A stretch of DNA of 64,000 nucleotides from Candidatus Izemoplasmatales bacterium (GCA_041649275.1 JBAZNL010000002.1:62001-126000); one strand, 5' to 3'; positions 52,102 through 61,154 are shown, counted from the first letter of the stretch. Notes: generated by a model not told the origin, from the letters alone. Program-made: numbers and translations.

Positions 52102-52669
52102 GGGGTCCGCCTCCCTTCGCCGTCTTGCGCGCCAGCGCGGCGCCGTAGAGGATCCCGGCGGACGCCGCCAGGAGGATGATCCAGATCGCGGAGACGTCCA
52201 TGAAGACCGAGAACGCGAACGCGCCGACGAGGACGAGACCCGCGAAGACGCTACGGTCGGATTTCTTCGAGAGTTTGAAGACGGCGTTCAGGATGATCAC
52301 GGCGACCGCCGCCCGGAGGCCGCGGAAGGCGTATTCGACCCAGAGGAGGGCCTTGAATTCGGCATAGAAGAAGGTGATCAGGGTGATCACGGCGAACGAC
52401 GGCAGGACGACGCCGACGGTCGCGGCGAGCGATCCCCAGAAGCCGGCGATGTGGTAGCCGACGTAGGTGGCGGCGTTGACGGCGATGACGCCGGGGGTCG
52501 ATTCGGAGATGACGAGCAGCTTCACGACGTCGTCGTCGGTGACCCAGTGCTTGACGTCGACGACCTCGCGCTGCATGATCGGGATCATCGCGTAGCCGCC
52601 GCCGAAGGTGAAGGCACCGATCTTCATGAACGTCAGGAACAGCTCCCCGACGGTTTTGGACTTGGACAT
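52094..52669 (-). CDS. chromate transporter family protein, half 1
   Basis: 191 residues and the partner of the gene at 51517. It has the same MKIGAFTFGGGYAMIPIMQRE start and ISESTPGVIAVNAATYVGY motif, with about five helices. ATG 52669 is preceded by GGAGGGTCTCC; the open frame extends further upstream but past the promoter. An extended -10 at 52698 drives the three minus-strand genes. Confidence 0.9.
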   Translation of the reverse strand: MSKSKTVGELFLTFMKIGAFTFGGGYAMIPIMQREVVDVKHWVTDDDVVKLLVISESTPGVIAVNAATYVGYHIAGFWGSLAATVGVVLPSFAVITLITFFYAEFKALLWVEYAFRGLRAAVAVIILNAVFKLSKKSDRSVFAGLVLVGAFAFSVFMDVSAIWIILLAASAGILYGAALARKTAKGGGPRA

Positions 52670-52697
52670 GGAGACCCTCCTCGGATGGCATGTTCCC

Positions 52698-52706
52698 ATT
52701 ATATCA
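52698..52706 (-). promoter_or_regulatory. extended -10 promoter of the chromate transporter operon
   Basis: TGATATAAT on the minus strand, about 28 bases before the ATG. It is divergent from the gene at 52812. Confidence 0.7.
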
Positions 52707-52811
52707 CGGAAATTTCGACATGGCGTCGATGAAATGCCGCGCGATTTCCGCCCGGGCGATAGGAAAACGCGGATCATTGCGATATAATGGGTTCGTCAGG
52801 CGGTGATTTCC

Positions 52812-54842
52812 ATGTACAGTGCCAGCAACCCAACCCGATTCCTCGCGCCCGTTCCGCTCGGCGGCGGCGCCTACGTGTCCACGACCCGGGATCGACAGGC
52901 CGGTCGTCCCTCCGCGCTTGCGTTCATCGCCGACGGCGCCGACGTCGCCGTCATCGGGATTCCCCCCGTCGAACCGACGGTCGTCCTCGAGACGATCCGC
53001 ATCGCCGTGCCCGGGGCCGTGCTGCGCCGGATCGTGATCCTCGAATGGGACGATCGTCTCGTCGACGTCCTGAACGCCTACGCCGCGGTCGCGCCGGAAG
53101 CGGTCGTGGTCGGCGACCGCCGCGTCGCCGAAGCGATCTTCGCCGACATTCCGCAACGGATCTTCTCGATCGCAAGCGCCCAGGACACCGTCGCGATGCC
53201 CTCCGGCCGCCCGATCGGATTCGTTCCGAGTCCGTTCGTCTTCTCCCCTTCCGCACTGATGGCGTACGACGCCGTCTCACATACCCTCTTTACCAACCGC
53301 CTCTTCGAGATCGGCTGGGATCGTCCGATCCCGTCGTCGGTCGAGGAAGCGCTTCCGGCGATGCTCGACTACCACCGCATGTATGCGCCCTCGAGCGAAT
53401 TCCTCCGCCCCGTCCTGGCCGCCGTCGACAAGCTCGACGTCGCCGTCGCGGTCACCCGCACGGGCATGGTCTTCCGCCACGACGAGATCCGACAGCTGGT
53501 CGCGCGACTTTCGACGGCCGAATTCTTCCACGCCCACCGCGCCGCCGGCAAGCCGAGCGACGGCCGTGCCTTCTCGCATAAGACGCTCGCCACGCAGGTG
53601 CTCTTCAAGCTCGCCTCCGTCTATGGCGACGACGCCGTCCTCGAGACCTTCGCCGAGGGCGGGATCGGCATCGCGGAGAAGACCTTCGTGATATCGGGCG
53701 AGGACGACTACCGCATCTGGCAAAGACTCTTCGACATCGTCTACGCAAAGCGCGGACCGGCCTGGCTCGGTGTCGCCGAACCGCTCGTCGATAAGCTCGT
53801 GACGCTATACGGCGTCACCCGTCCGTCGGTCTACGGCTCTGCCGTGATGGCGACCGAACTCAAGGCCACCCAGATCGACCGCGAACGGCAGGAACTCGAG
53901 GAGCGCGTCAGGCAGCTCGAGACGCGTCTTTCGGAGACGCTCGACCGGCTGACACGAGACCCGCTATCCGGCGCCTACAACGAACTCTTCCTCCGGCAGT
54001 ACGTGGCCGGATTCTCGGAACGGCGCGAGGCGGACTTCGACCCGGTCCTGCTCTACGTCGCCCTCGACGACGTCGCCCGTCTCAATCTCCGCTACTCCAA
54101 GGATGCGGGCGACGAGGCGATCAAGAACCTTGGCTACCTGATCGACCGCATCCGCTTGCCGGAGGACCTCCATTTCCGCCGCGGCGGACCGGTCTACGTC
54201 GTCGCGATCGAACGCGGCGGCATCCCCGCCGCCCAGGAAACGCTGGGCAAGATCCGGGAGGGGACGCGCGACGCCGAGGCGTTCATTGAACCTCTGACGG
54301 TCTCCGCCGCCTTCGTCCGGCTCACGGAGACGCCGCGCGACCTCACGGCCGAACGCCTCGCCGAGAAGCTGCTTGCGGTCGGCGACGAGCGCATCCGCTT
54401 CGCCCTCGACGGCGGTCCGTCCGCCACCATCGACGAAAACGTCCGCTTCGAATCCGGCAAGACCGCCCGGATCCTCATCGTCGACGACGATCCGACGGCG
54501 CTTGCGCTTCTGTCCGGACTGCTCCGGGCGGACAACTACGAGGTCGTCGTCGCCGCCGACGGCGCCGCCGGCCTCGTCGCCTGGAACACGAAGGGTTTCG
54601 ACTTCGTTGTCTGCGAGCGCAACGTCCCGAAGCTGGACGGTTTCGCCCTGCGCCACGAGGTCTATGCGGGACCGGGGCCGGGACCGCGGATGTTCCTCCT
54701 CATGACCTACGCCAAGACGCGTGAAACCGTCATCCGCGCCAACCTCTCGGAGATCGACTTCGTGCTCGAGAAGCCGATCGTCTATGAGGAACTCGCCGGC
54801 CTCATCCGCCGCAACATCCGGAAGGCGGGTCCCTGCCGATGA
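52812..54842 (+). CDS. sensor-like protein: degenerate ODP/metallo-beta-lactamase, degenerate GGDEF and receiver domains
   Basis: 676 residues. Residues 1-230 follow the layout of oxygen-binding di-iron (ODP) metallo-beta-lactamase proteins (IVILEWDDRLVDVL, VVVGDRRVAEAI and the FVPSPFVFSPSALMAYD block), but the metal-binding His motif is gone. A helical part and a coiled coil (about 345-385) follow. Next is a GGDEF-like domain (RDPLSGAYNELFL) whose signature is GGPVY (about 458-462), so it cannot be an active cyclase. Last is a receiver domain (about 553-676) with VDDDPTA and EKP, but the phospho-acceptor Asp is Glu (about 602). It overlaps the glycosyltransferase gene by four bases. ATG 52812 with GGCGGTGA upstream is preferred over GTG 52803. 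Confidence 0.8.
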   Translation: MYSASNPTRFLAPVPLGGGAYVSTTRDRQAGRPSALAFIADGADVAVIGIPPVEPTVVLETIRIAVPGAVLRRIVILEWDDRLVDVLNAYAAVAPEAVVVGDRRVAEAIFADIPQRIFSIASAQDTVAMPSGRPIGFVPSPFVFSPSALMAYDAVSHTLFTNRLFEIGWDRPIPSSVEEALPAMLDYHRMYAPSSEFLRPVLAAVDKLDVAVAVTRTGMVFRHDEIRQLVARLSTAEFFHAHRAAGKPSDGRAFSHKTLATQVLFKLASVYGDDAVLETFAEGGIGIAEKTFVISGEDDYRIWQRLFDIVYAKRGPAWLGVAEPLVDKLVTLYGVTRPSVYGSAVMATELKATQIDRERQELEERVRQLETRLSETLDRLTRDPLSGAYNELFLRQYVAGFSERREADFDPVLLYVALDDVARLNLRYSKDAGDEAIKNLGYLIDRIRLPEDLHFRRGGPVYVVAIERGGIPAAQETLGKIREGTRDAEAFIEPLTVSAAFVRLTETPRDLTAERLAEKLLAVGDERIRFALDGGPSATIDENVRFESGKTARILIVDDDPTALALLSGLLRADNYEVVVAADGAAGLVAWNTKGFDFVVCERNVPKLDGFALRHEVYAGPGPGPRMFLLMTYAKTRETVIRANLSEIDFVLEKPIVYEELAGLIRRNIRKAGPCR

Positions 54843-57727
54843 CTTCGCTTCCCGCTTCCGTTGCGCTGATCCTCTGGGTGATGTTCGGGATCGTCCTCGC
54901 GAGCGTCGTCATCGTCGCCGAGGTCTTCCGGAACAAGCATGCGGCAAGAGTCCGCGCACTCGAGACGGACCGCGCCCGCGAATATCTGCTCGACCGTTAC
55001 CTGCGCGACGTCGCCGCGCCGAAGGAGTTCCCCCCGGAGACCCTGATCCGCGCCTACGCGATGATCCTGAACGAAATCGTCCTGCCCGCCACCTCCCTGG
55101 AGCGGGCGTTTCGCGATTTCACCGATTCCGGCCTGATCGCCCGCTGGATCCGGCGGCTATCCTGCCCGTTTCCGAACCGGCGCAAGGAGGCCGCCGCCCG
55201 TCTCGGCCTGTTTCCCGCCGCACCGACCAAGTTCGCGCTCGTCAACCGCCTTCGCGTCGAGCCCCTGGCCCACGTCCGGATCTACCTGATCAACGCGCTC
55301 AAGGGACAGATGGACCAGCTCACCCTCGAGATCATCATCCGCAGCGTCGTCGGATCCAAGCGCTTCTACCAGACGCGTGCGGCGCAGGTCATCAAGAACT
55401 ACATCCTCTCCTCCCGCACGCGCCTCCCCGACCTCTTCAACAGCGACAGCCCGGAGATCAAGGAACTGTTCGTCGAAGTCGCCGAAGGACTTCGCCGTCC
55501 GGATTTCCTGGCCGCGCTCGAGGCCGAACTGGCCGCCATCGAACGGCAGAAGGAGGGCGTGGACACGCCCGCATACCGGTCGATGACACCGCCGCGGCTC
55601 TCCCGGATCCGCCGGCGCGTGCTGGCCGCGCTCGTCCTCTACGGCCGCGAGTTCGATACGCCCTCGTACCTGCGCGATCCCGATCCCGAGATCGTCAGGA
55701 TCGCCGTCGCTTCGCTTTCGTCGACGCCGACCTTCGAACGCATCGAACGACTCCTCGACCTCGCCGACGGCCGCATTCCCGAAGACGTCTTGGCCGCCGC
55801 GATCCGGAAGATCGTCGATGCCGACCCGACGCACCTGAAACGCTTCGTCGAACTCGTGACGAAGCGTTCCGAAGCGGATGCGCGCCGCGTGCTCGCCCGC
55901 ATTCTGGCCAACAAGTTCGACTATTTCGTGCTTCGCACCAAGAACGCCCCCGAGGAACTTGCGCTCGTCGTGCGCACGATCGCCGCATGCGGTCTGGACG
56001 CAAGCGTGATCCGTTTTCTCAACCTGAACCGCGACGCCGCCGTCGAAGCCGCCTTGCTTCCGCTCGTGAAGCGCGAATGCGACGCGTCCGGCCGTTTTCT
56101 CGCGGACGTGACCGAATTCCTTGACGAACCGCTGCTCAGGAAGATCGGATTGCGGCGGCAGAAGACAAAGGCCCCCGCCAAGGACTCGGCGAAGCCGGAT
56201 CCGGCGAAGAAACGATGGCTTCTTGCGGTCCTTGCGGTCGCGATCCTGTTCTTCCCGCTTTTGTTTCTATTGTTCGATCCCGAGGCCCTGACCGCGGGCG
56301 GCATCGCCGCCCTCGCCGTCCGCTACGACGTGTTCGTGAACAAGGCGAGCGTCGTCTACTACCTGACGGCCAACCTCGTCTATCTCGCGCTCGCCGCATT
56401 GTCGATCGCCGGCGCGAGTAAGCAGCGTCGTCTCTGGGACATCAAACCCAAGGCGATGCTCTACGAGCGCGGCATGCTCTCCTCGATCTCGGTGATCGCC
56501 CCCGCCTACAACGAGGAGGTCACGATCGTCGAGTCGGTCAACAGCCTGCTCAACCTCAAGTACCCCGACTACGAGGTCGTCGTCGTGAACGACGGGTCCA
56601 AGGACGGGACGCTCGAGCGTCTGATCGAATACTTCCGGCTCGAACGGAAGAACGTCCCCGTCGGCGAGGCGCTCGCCACCCGTCCGATCCGCGCGGTCTA
56701 CGCCAACCGCTCGATCCCGAACCTGCTCGTCGTCGACAAGGCCAACGGCGGGAAGGCCGACGCGCTCAACGTCGGGATCAACTTCGCGACCCGCGAGTAC
56801 GTCTGCGGGATCGACGCCGACAGCCTCCTCGAACCCGATGCGCTCCTCAAGGTGATGTCGACGACGCTCGACCACGACGAGGTCACCTTCGCGCTCGGCG
56901 GGAACATCTTCCCGTCGAACGGCTGCGAGGTCGACCGCGGGATCGTCGAAAAGACCGGGCTGTCGAAGAAGTGGCTCCCGCTCGCGCAGACGATCGAGTA
57001 CCTGCGCGCCTTCACCCTCGGCCGCATCGGCTGGGGAGAACTGAACGGCCTTCTGATCATCTCCGGCGCCTTCGGTCTCTTCGAACGGCGCATCCTCACG
57101 GAGGTCGGCGGGTACCTGACGGTCGCGACCTTCCGGAAGGACACCGTCGGCGAGGACATGGAGCTGGTCGTCCGCATCACGCGCCGGGCGATCGAACGGA
57201 AGCTTCCGTACCGCATCGGCTTCGTGCACAACGCCGACTGCTTCACCGAGGTGCCGGAACGGATGGGGCCGCTTCTACGGCAGCGCAACCGCTGGCAGCG
57301 CGGCCTGCTCGACATCCTGAGCTACCACCGCCGGATGATCCTGAATCCGCGCTACCGGACCGCAGGGACGGCCGCGATGCCCTATTTCCTCTTCTTCGAG
57401 ACGATCGGGCCGCTCCTCGAGATCCAGACGTACCTCGCGCTCGTCTTCGGATTCGCCTTCGGAATCCTCGCAGTCGAGATCGCGCTCCTCATGTTCACGG
57501 TCACGATCGTGCTTGGGATGTTCCTTTCGATGACGGCGCTCCTCGTCGCCGAGAAGCACCTCGTCTACCTCTCCGCGAAGGACACGTGGCGGCTGATCGG
57601 ACTCGCGGTCGCCGAGAACTTCGGACGCCGCCAGTTCTGGAGCCTGTACCGCGTGCGCGGTTTCTTCGCCGCGTTCCGCGACAACGCCAGCTGGGGCGCG
57701 ATGGCGCGCGTCGGCTTCAAGAAGTAG
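54839..57727 (+). CDS. membrane glycosyltransferase family 2 with large helical-repeat region
   Basis: 962 residues. A membrane helix (about 8-28) is followed by a roughly 400-residue helical region with HEAT-like repeats, two helices (about 460-525), the GT2 catalytic domain (about 545-825) with APAYNEEVTIVE, VVNDGSKDGT, the DxD in GIDADS, GEDMEL and the processive QRNRW motif (about 813), then C-terminal helices (about 845-910). This is the layout of polysaccharide synthases of the cellulose/hyaluronan/PNAG type. It overlaps the sensor-like gene by four bases (ATGA), suggesting that gene controls polymer synthesis. Confidence 0.9.
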   Translation: MTSLPASVALILWVMFGIVLASVVIVAEVFRNKHAARVRALETDRAREYLLDRYLRDVAAPKEFPPETLIRAYAMILNEIVLPATSLERAFRDFTDSGLIARWIRRLSCPFPNRRKEAAARLGLFPAAPTKFALVNRLRVEPLAHVRIYLINALKGQMDQLTLEIIIRSVVGSKRFYQTRAAQVIKNYILSSRTRLPDLFNSDSPEIKELFVEVAEGLRRPDFLAALEAELAAIERQKEGVDTPAYRSMTPPRLSRIRRRVLAALVLYGREFDTPSYLRDPDPEIVRIAVASLSSTPTFERIERLLDLADGRIPEDVLAAAIRKIVDADPTHLKRFVELVTKRSEADARRVLARILANKFDYFVLRTKNAPEELALVVRTIAACGLDASVIRFLNLNRDAAVEAALLPLVKRECDASGRFLADVTEFLDEPLLRKIGLRRQKTKAPAKDSAKPDPAKKRWLLAVLAVAILFFPLLFLLFDPEALTAGGIAALAVRYDVFVNKASVVYYLTANLVYLALAALSIAGASKQRRLWDIKPKAMLYERGMLSSISVIAPAYNEEVTIVESVNSLLNLKYPDYEVVVVNDGSKDGTLERLIEYFRLERKNVPVGEALATRPIRAVYANRSIPNLLVVDKANGGKADALNVGINFATREYVCGIDADSLLEPDALLKVMSTTLDHDEVTFALGGNIFPSNGCEVDRGIVEKTGLSKKWLPLAQTIEYLRAFTLGRIGWGELNGLLIISGAFGLFERRILTEVGGYLTVATFRKDTVGEDMELVVRITRRAIERKLPYRIGFVHNADCFTEVPERMGPLLRQRNRWQRGLLDILSYHRRMILNPRYRTAGTAAMPYFLFFETIGPLLEIQTYLALVFGFAFGILAVEIALLMFTVTIVLGMFLSMTALLVAEKHLVYLSAKDTWRLIGLAVAENFGRRQFWSLYRVRGFFAAFRDNASWGAMARVGFKK

Positions 57728-57763
57728 GCACCGCCGCGTGAAGGCTCCCGCGGCCGTTTCCGC

Positions 57764-57792
57764 TTTACAAAGGAGGGCATCCGTATTATAAT
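57764..57792 (+). promoter_or_regulatory. promoter of tRNA-Arg(TCT)
   Basis: TTTACA, 17-base spacer, TATAAT. Confidence 0.82.
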
Positions 57793-57811
57793 GATGGATG
57801 CATCGCGCCAC

Positions 57812-57888
<77 letters not shown>

Positions 57889-57899
57889 TCCGCGCCTCC

Positions 57900-57920
57900 G
57901 CCCCCGTTTCCGGGGGCTTT
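57900..57920 (+). terminator. terminator of tRNA-Arg(TCT)
   Basis: GCCCCCG / CGGGGGC with loop TTTC, then TTTGCATTTT. Confidence 0.8.
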
Positions 57921-57978
57921 GCATTTTCATCGCCATTGCATTCCGGGCCCCCGATCGTGCATTCCGAACCCCGTCCGC

Positions 57979-58007
57979 TTGCATGATCGCGCGGTCTCGC
58001 CTAGAAT
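57979..58007 (+). promoter_or_regulatory. promoter of the lipoprotein-LytTR operon
   Basis: TTGCAT, 17-base spacer, TAGAAT, with the ATG about 49 bases later. Confidence 0.75.
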
Positions 58008-58055
58008 GGAACCGTCAAGTCCGGACGAAACGATCCGGGCGGAAAGGACACACCC

Positions 58056-58703
58056 ATGAAGACCATCCTTCGCCCCATCCTCTCGCTCATCGTGCTCGCC
58101 TCGCTCGGCGTCGCCCTCGTCGGCTGTTCGGCCGACGGCCTGTCGCAGTTTCTGCTTACGGCGTCGCGGGGCGTCGAGACCGCCGCGTCGCTCGACGACG
58201 TCGACGAGGCCGACCTCACCGACGCCGCGCTCGACGAACTGTCCGTCGAAGTCGACGCAGAGCTCGAAACGCTCGCCCTCGAACTCGCCCTGACGCCCGC
58301 CGAGAAGGTCGCCGAGATCCGCCGCCTCCGCGCCGAGATCCGGCTCGCCCACGCCTCGATCGTGACGATCCGCGCGACGGTCCGCGCCGCCTTCCAGACG
58401 CTTCGGGACGACGTCGCCGCGTTCCGCGCGTCCGACGGTTCGCTTTCCGAGGAGGAGCGCGCGATCGTCGCCGCCCGCACGGAGGAACTGAAGACGATCA
58501 CGGCCGCGCTCCGCGACTCGATCGGCTCCTGCTACGAACGGATGCACGCGCTCCGCGGCCGGTACGACCGCACGCACCTCGACGAGATCCTCGCCGCCCA
58601 TCAGGACGTGCTCGAAATCCTCGACGGAAGACTGGCGGGACTGACCCGCGTCCAGGAGATCTTCGCGGAACTGACCGCGATGGTCGCGCTTCCGGAGGAA
58701 TGA
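58056..58703 (+). CDS. helical lipoprotein of unknown function
   Basis: 215 residues. It has a lipoprotein signal (hydrophobic 9-23, lipobox LVGC, Cys about 24), then almost entirely helical, charged sequence with heptad-like spacing (about 60-210), rich in Glu, Arg, Ala and Leu. No family is recognised. It may form a coiled-coil bundle on the outer face of the membrane. It heads a three-gene unit with a LytTR regulator one base downstream, so its expression is probably tied to that regulator. Confidence 0.78.
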   Translation: MKTILRPILSLIVLASLGVALVGCSADGLSQFLLTASRGVETAASLDDVDEADLTDAALDELSVEVDAELETLALELALTPAEKVAEIRRLRAEIRLAHASIVTIRATVRAAFQTLRDDVAAFRASDGSLSEEERAIVAARTEELKTITAALRDSIGSCYERMHALRGRYDRTHLDEILAAHQDVLEILDGRLAGLTRVQEIFAELTAMVALPEE

Positions 58704-58704
58704 G

Positions 58705-59151
58705 ATGAAGGTCCGCGTCGAAGAGATCGCGGATCTCGAAGGGACCGAAGTCGTGGTCCGCTGCCGCGCCCGCGACGGGGAGGTCGAACGCGTCGTCGAC
58801 GCGCTCGGCTTCCTCGACGAGGCGGTCGTCGCGAAGAAGGACGGCCGGAGTTACCGCGTCCCGCTTGCGGACGTGTTCTATTTCGAGAACGTCGACGACC
58901 GCACCTTCGTCAACCTCCGGAAGGAGGTCCTCGAGACCGCGATGCGGCTCCACGAGGTTGAATCGACGCTGCGCGGCTCGACCTTCGTACGCGTCGGCCG
59001 CAACACGATCGTCGACGCCGCGAAGATCGCGAGCTTCAAGTCCGCGCTCAACGGACGGATGGAGGCACGACTTCAGAACGGCGAGACCGTCGAGATTTCG
59101 CGGGCGTATGTCGGCGCCATCAAGGCGATGCTGGGAGGGACCAGGCGATGA
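58705..59151 (+). CDS. LytTR-domain DNA-binding regulator
   Basis: 148 residues. The C-terminal LytTR domain (about 45-145) has VFYFENVDDRTFVNL, a LRGSTFVRVGRNTIVDAAKI stretch and the end NGETVEISRAYVGAIK. The N-terminal 40 residues are short and not a receiver domain, so this is a stand-alone LytTR regulator of the type found next to DUF3021 membrane proteins. It overlaps the next gene by four bases. LytTR proteins paired with membrane partners commonly act in small autoregulatory circuits. Confidence 0.88.
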   Translation: MKVRVEEIADLEGTEVVVRCRARDGEVERVVDALGFLDEAVVAKKDGRSYRVPLADVFYFENVDDRTFVNLRKEVLETAMRLHEVESTLRGSTFVRVGRNTIVDAAKIASFKSALNGRMEARLQNGETVEISRAYVGAIKAMLGGTRR

Positions 59152-59570
59152 GAAGATTTCTCGGCACCTACTTGAAGACGTTCTTCTTCGCCAACCTCGG
59201 CTTCCTGCTGGTCGCCGTGGCGGTGAAGGCGAAGCTCAACATCACCTACGGATACGCGGCCTTCGAGATCGGCGCGATCCTGTTCTCGCTCTTCGTCGCC
59301 CTCGGCGTCCGGATTCTGCTTGCGCGGAAGGGCAACCCGGTCGCAAACGCGATCCTCGGCCTGCTCGTCGTCCTGCCCGGGGTCCTGGTCCTGCGTCCGA
59401 TCTTCTCGCTCGCCGTGTTCCGCTTCTCGTTCGTCCTCTACCTCGTTCTCGCGATCGCCGCGGTCGCGTACGCCGCCGCCGTCCTCGTCGTCTCGGCGCG
59501 GGCGAAGAAGGAGACCGACGCCCTCAACCGGATGCTCTCCGAGCGTCCCCGGGATTCCGAACGCGAATGA
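59148..59570 (+). CDS. DUF3021-family membrane protein
   Basis: 140 residues with four membrane helices (about 11-27, 35-57, 64-82 and 90-115) and a charged C-terminal tail. Its position after a LytTR gene with a four-base overlap, and the FLGTYLKTFFFANLGFLL opening, fit the DUF3021 family. Such proteins are thought to hold their LytTR partner inactive at the membrane. A terminator follows. Confidence 0.78.
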   Translation: MRRFLGTYLKTFFFANLGFLLVAVAVKAKLNITYGYAAFEIGAILFSLFVALGVRILLARKGNPVANAILGLLVVLPGVLVLRPIFSLAVFRFSFVLYLVLAIAAVAYAAAVLVVSARAKKETDALNRMLSERPRDSERE

Positions 59571-59590
59571 CCGTCCTCCGGGACGGTTTT
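59571..59590 (+). terminator. terminator of the LytTR operon
   Basis: CCGTCC / GGACGG with loop TCCG and four T. Confidence 0.8.
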
Positions 59591-59637
59591 CATTTTCAAT
59601 GGTATAATGGAGTCGACCCATCCCGGAGGTGTTCCCC

Positions 59638-60816
59638 ATGACCCCATCGCCCCTGTTCGATCCCAGGCGCAGCGCCGTCCTCGACCGCGCGGTCGCAGAC
59701 GTCCTCGACGATCCCGGCGCCGACAAGAGCGCGGCCGCCCGCCGCCACCGTACCGCGTTCGACGCCGCGACGCCGTTCGATGTCCTCGGCATGACCCGCT
59801 TCGCGTCGGTCGGATCCGGCGGCGCGGAGGCGATCCTCGGCGAGGCCGGCAAGCTGATCCACCTCTTCAGGAACGGCCTCTCGGTCTACCCGTGGAACCG
59901 CGAGGTCCATCCTGCGCTCGTCGCCCTCCGCCAGGAGAACGACGACGTCCTCGCGGCGATCCGCACGCTTTCGCAATTGTTCTCCGCACTCGACGATCCC
60001 GCGTCGCGACGGACGCTCGCGGAGTGGATCGGACGTTTCGAAGAACTCGAACGCAAGTTCCGGAAGGCGGAACTCCTCCTCCATCCGGCACTCGACGCCC
60101 ATCTGCCCTCGCCGGTGCCGCTCAAGGTGATGTGGATGCTGCACGACGAGATCCGCGCGGCTCGGGCGGAACTTGCGAGCGCGCTTTCGGCTCCGGATCC
60201 GGACCCGGCCAACCTATCCCTGCTCGCCGGAAGGTTCCACTACGACGTCGTCGGCCTGACGGAAAAGGAGGAACTGATCCTCTACCCGGCGGCCGCGACG
60301 CTCCTTTCGCCTGCGGAATGGTACGGGATTGGGAAAGAAGCGGCCGGCTTCGGCTTTGCCTTCGGGGCGGACCCGGCCGTCGTCGAGACGACCGCGGGCG
60401 CGATCCCGGCGGGCGTCTTCTCGGTCCGCACCGGCACGCTCGGCTTCGATCAGCTCGCGCTCGTCCTCGACGCGCTCCCGCTCGAGATCACCTTCATCGA
60501 CGAACACGACGTCACCCGCTACTATAACGGCGGGAAGACGAAGATCTTCATGCGCACGCCGCAGATCCTCGGCCGGCCGGTGTACAACTGCCACCCGGAG
60601 AAGAGCGTGCCCGTCGTGCGGGGGATGCTGCAATCGTTCAAGGAGGGGCGGCGCGACGCCGCCGAACTCTGGATCGAGCTGAAGGGGCGCTTCGTCCACA
60701 TCGTCTATCGCGCGCTGCGCGACGCCAGCGGCGCCTACCGCGGCACGATCGAGATCGTCCAGGACCTGACCCACGAACGCTCTCTTACGGGCACGCGCGA
60801 GACCGTCGACCTCTGA
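59638..60816 (+). CDS. DUF438-like protein: hemerythrin-like plus PAS domain
   Basis: 392 residues. The central part has conserved helices of the DUF438/hemerythrin-like group: HPALVALRQENDDVLAAI (about 88), a FRKAELLLHPAL segment (about 142), PLKVMWMLHDEIRA (about 161) and EKEELILYPAA (about 212), with His/Glu residues spaced like metal ligands. The C-terminal part (about 270-385) is a PAS-like domain (LPLEITFIDEHDVTRYYN, then GRPVYNCHPEKSV). It is likely a cytosolic oxygen, redox or metal sensor. ATG 59638 with GGAGG eight bases before it is preferred over GTG 59629. Confidence 0.82.
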   Translation: MTPSPLFDPRRSAVLDRAVADVLDDPGADKSAAARRHRTAFDAATPFDVLGMTRFASVGSGGAEAILGEAGKLIHLFRNGLSVYPWNREVHPALVALRQENDDVLAAIRTLSQLFSALDDPASRRTLAEWIGRFEELERKFRKAELLLHPALDAHLPSPVPLKVMWMLHDEIRAARAELASALSAPDPDPANLSLLAGRFHYDVVGLTEKEELILYPAAATLLSPAEWYGIGKEAAGFGFAFGADPAVVETTAGAIPAGVFSVRTGTLGFDQLALVLDALPLEITFIDEHDVTRYYNGGKTKIFMRTPQILGRPVYNCHPEKSVPVVRGMLQSFKEGRRDAAELWIELKGRFVHIVYRALRDASGAYRGTIEIVQDLTHERSLTGTRETVDL

Positions 60817-60870
60817 TTTCGACGATTGGGGGTTTTTCACGGATCGGAACGGTGATATAATGGTATCGCT

Positions 60871-60947
60871 GGCCCGATAGCTCAGCTGGACAGAGCAGCG
60901 GCTTCCTAAGCCGTCGGTCGCAGGTTCGAATCCTGTTCGGGTCGCCA
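60871..60947 (+). tRNA. tRNA-Arg(CCT)
   Basis: 77 bases with encoded CCA. Acceptor GGCCCGA / TCGGGTC, anticodon stem GCGGC / GCCGT with loop TTCCTAA (anticodon CCT). It reads AGG. An extended -10 TGATATAAT lies at 60853. Confidence 0.93.
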
Positions 60948-60956
60948 GGATCGTCC

Positions 60957-60981
60957 AGCCGTTCTCCGGAACGGCTTTTTT
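60957..60981 (+). terminator. terminator of tRNA-Arg(CCT)
   Basis: AGCCGTTC / GAACGGCT with loop TCCG and six T. Confidence 0.9.
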
Positions 60982-61005
60982 CATTGGCGGGACGGGGAAA
61001 AACCG

Positions 61006-61034
61006 TTGTAATGGCACGGTTCGCGTGATATAAT
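61006..61034 (+). promoter_or_regulatory. promoter of tRNA-Arg(CCG)
   Basis: TTGTAA, 17-base spacer, TATAAT, with the extended -10 form TGATATAAT. Confidence 0.82.
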
Positions 61035-61045
61035 ATTACTCGCCT

Positions 61046-61122
61046 GGCTCGATAGCTCAGCTGGATAGAGCATTGGATTCCGGATCCAACGGTCGCAGGT
61101 TCGAATCCTGTTCGAGTCGCCA
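61046..61122 (+). tRNA. tRNA-Arg(CCG)
   Basis: 77 bases with encoded CCA. Acceptor GGCTCGA / TCGAGTC, anticodon stem TTGGA / TCCAA with loop TTCCGGA (anticodon CCG). It reads CGG. The AT-rich integrative island starts directly after it, so it is the probable integration site. Confidence 0.95.
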
Positions 61123-61133
61123 TTGAAATCCAT

Positions 61134-61154
61134 AGCCGGTTCATCCCGGCTTTT
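61134..61154 (+). terminator. terminator of tRNA-Arg(CCG)
   Basis: AGCCGG / CCGGCT with a 6-base loop, then TTTT. Confidence 0.75.
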
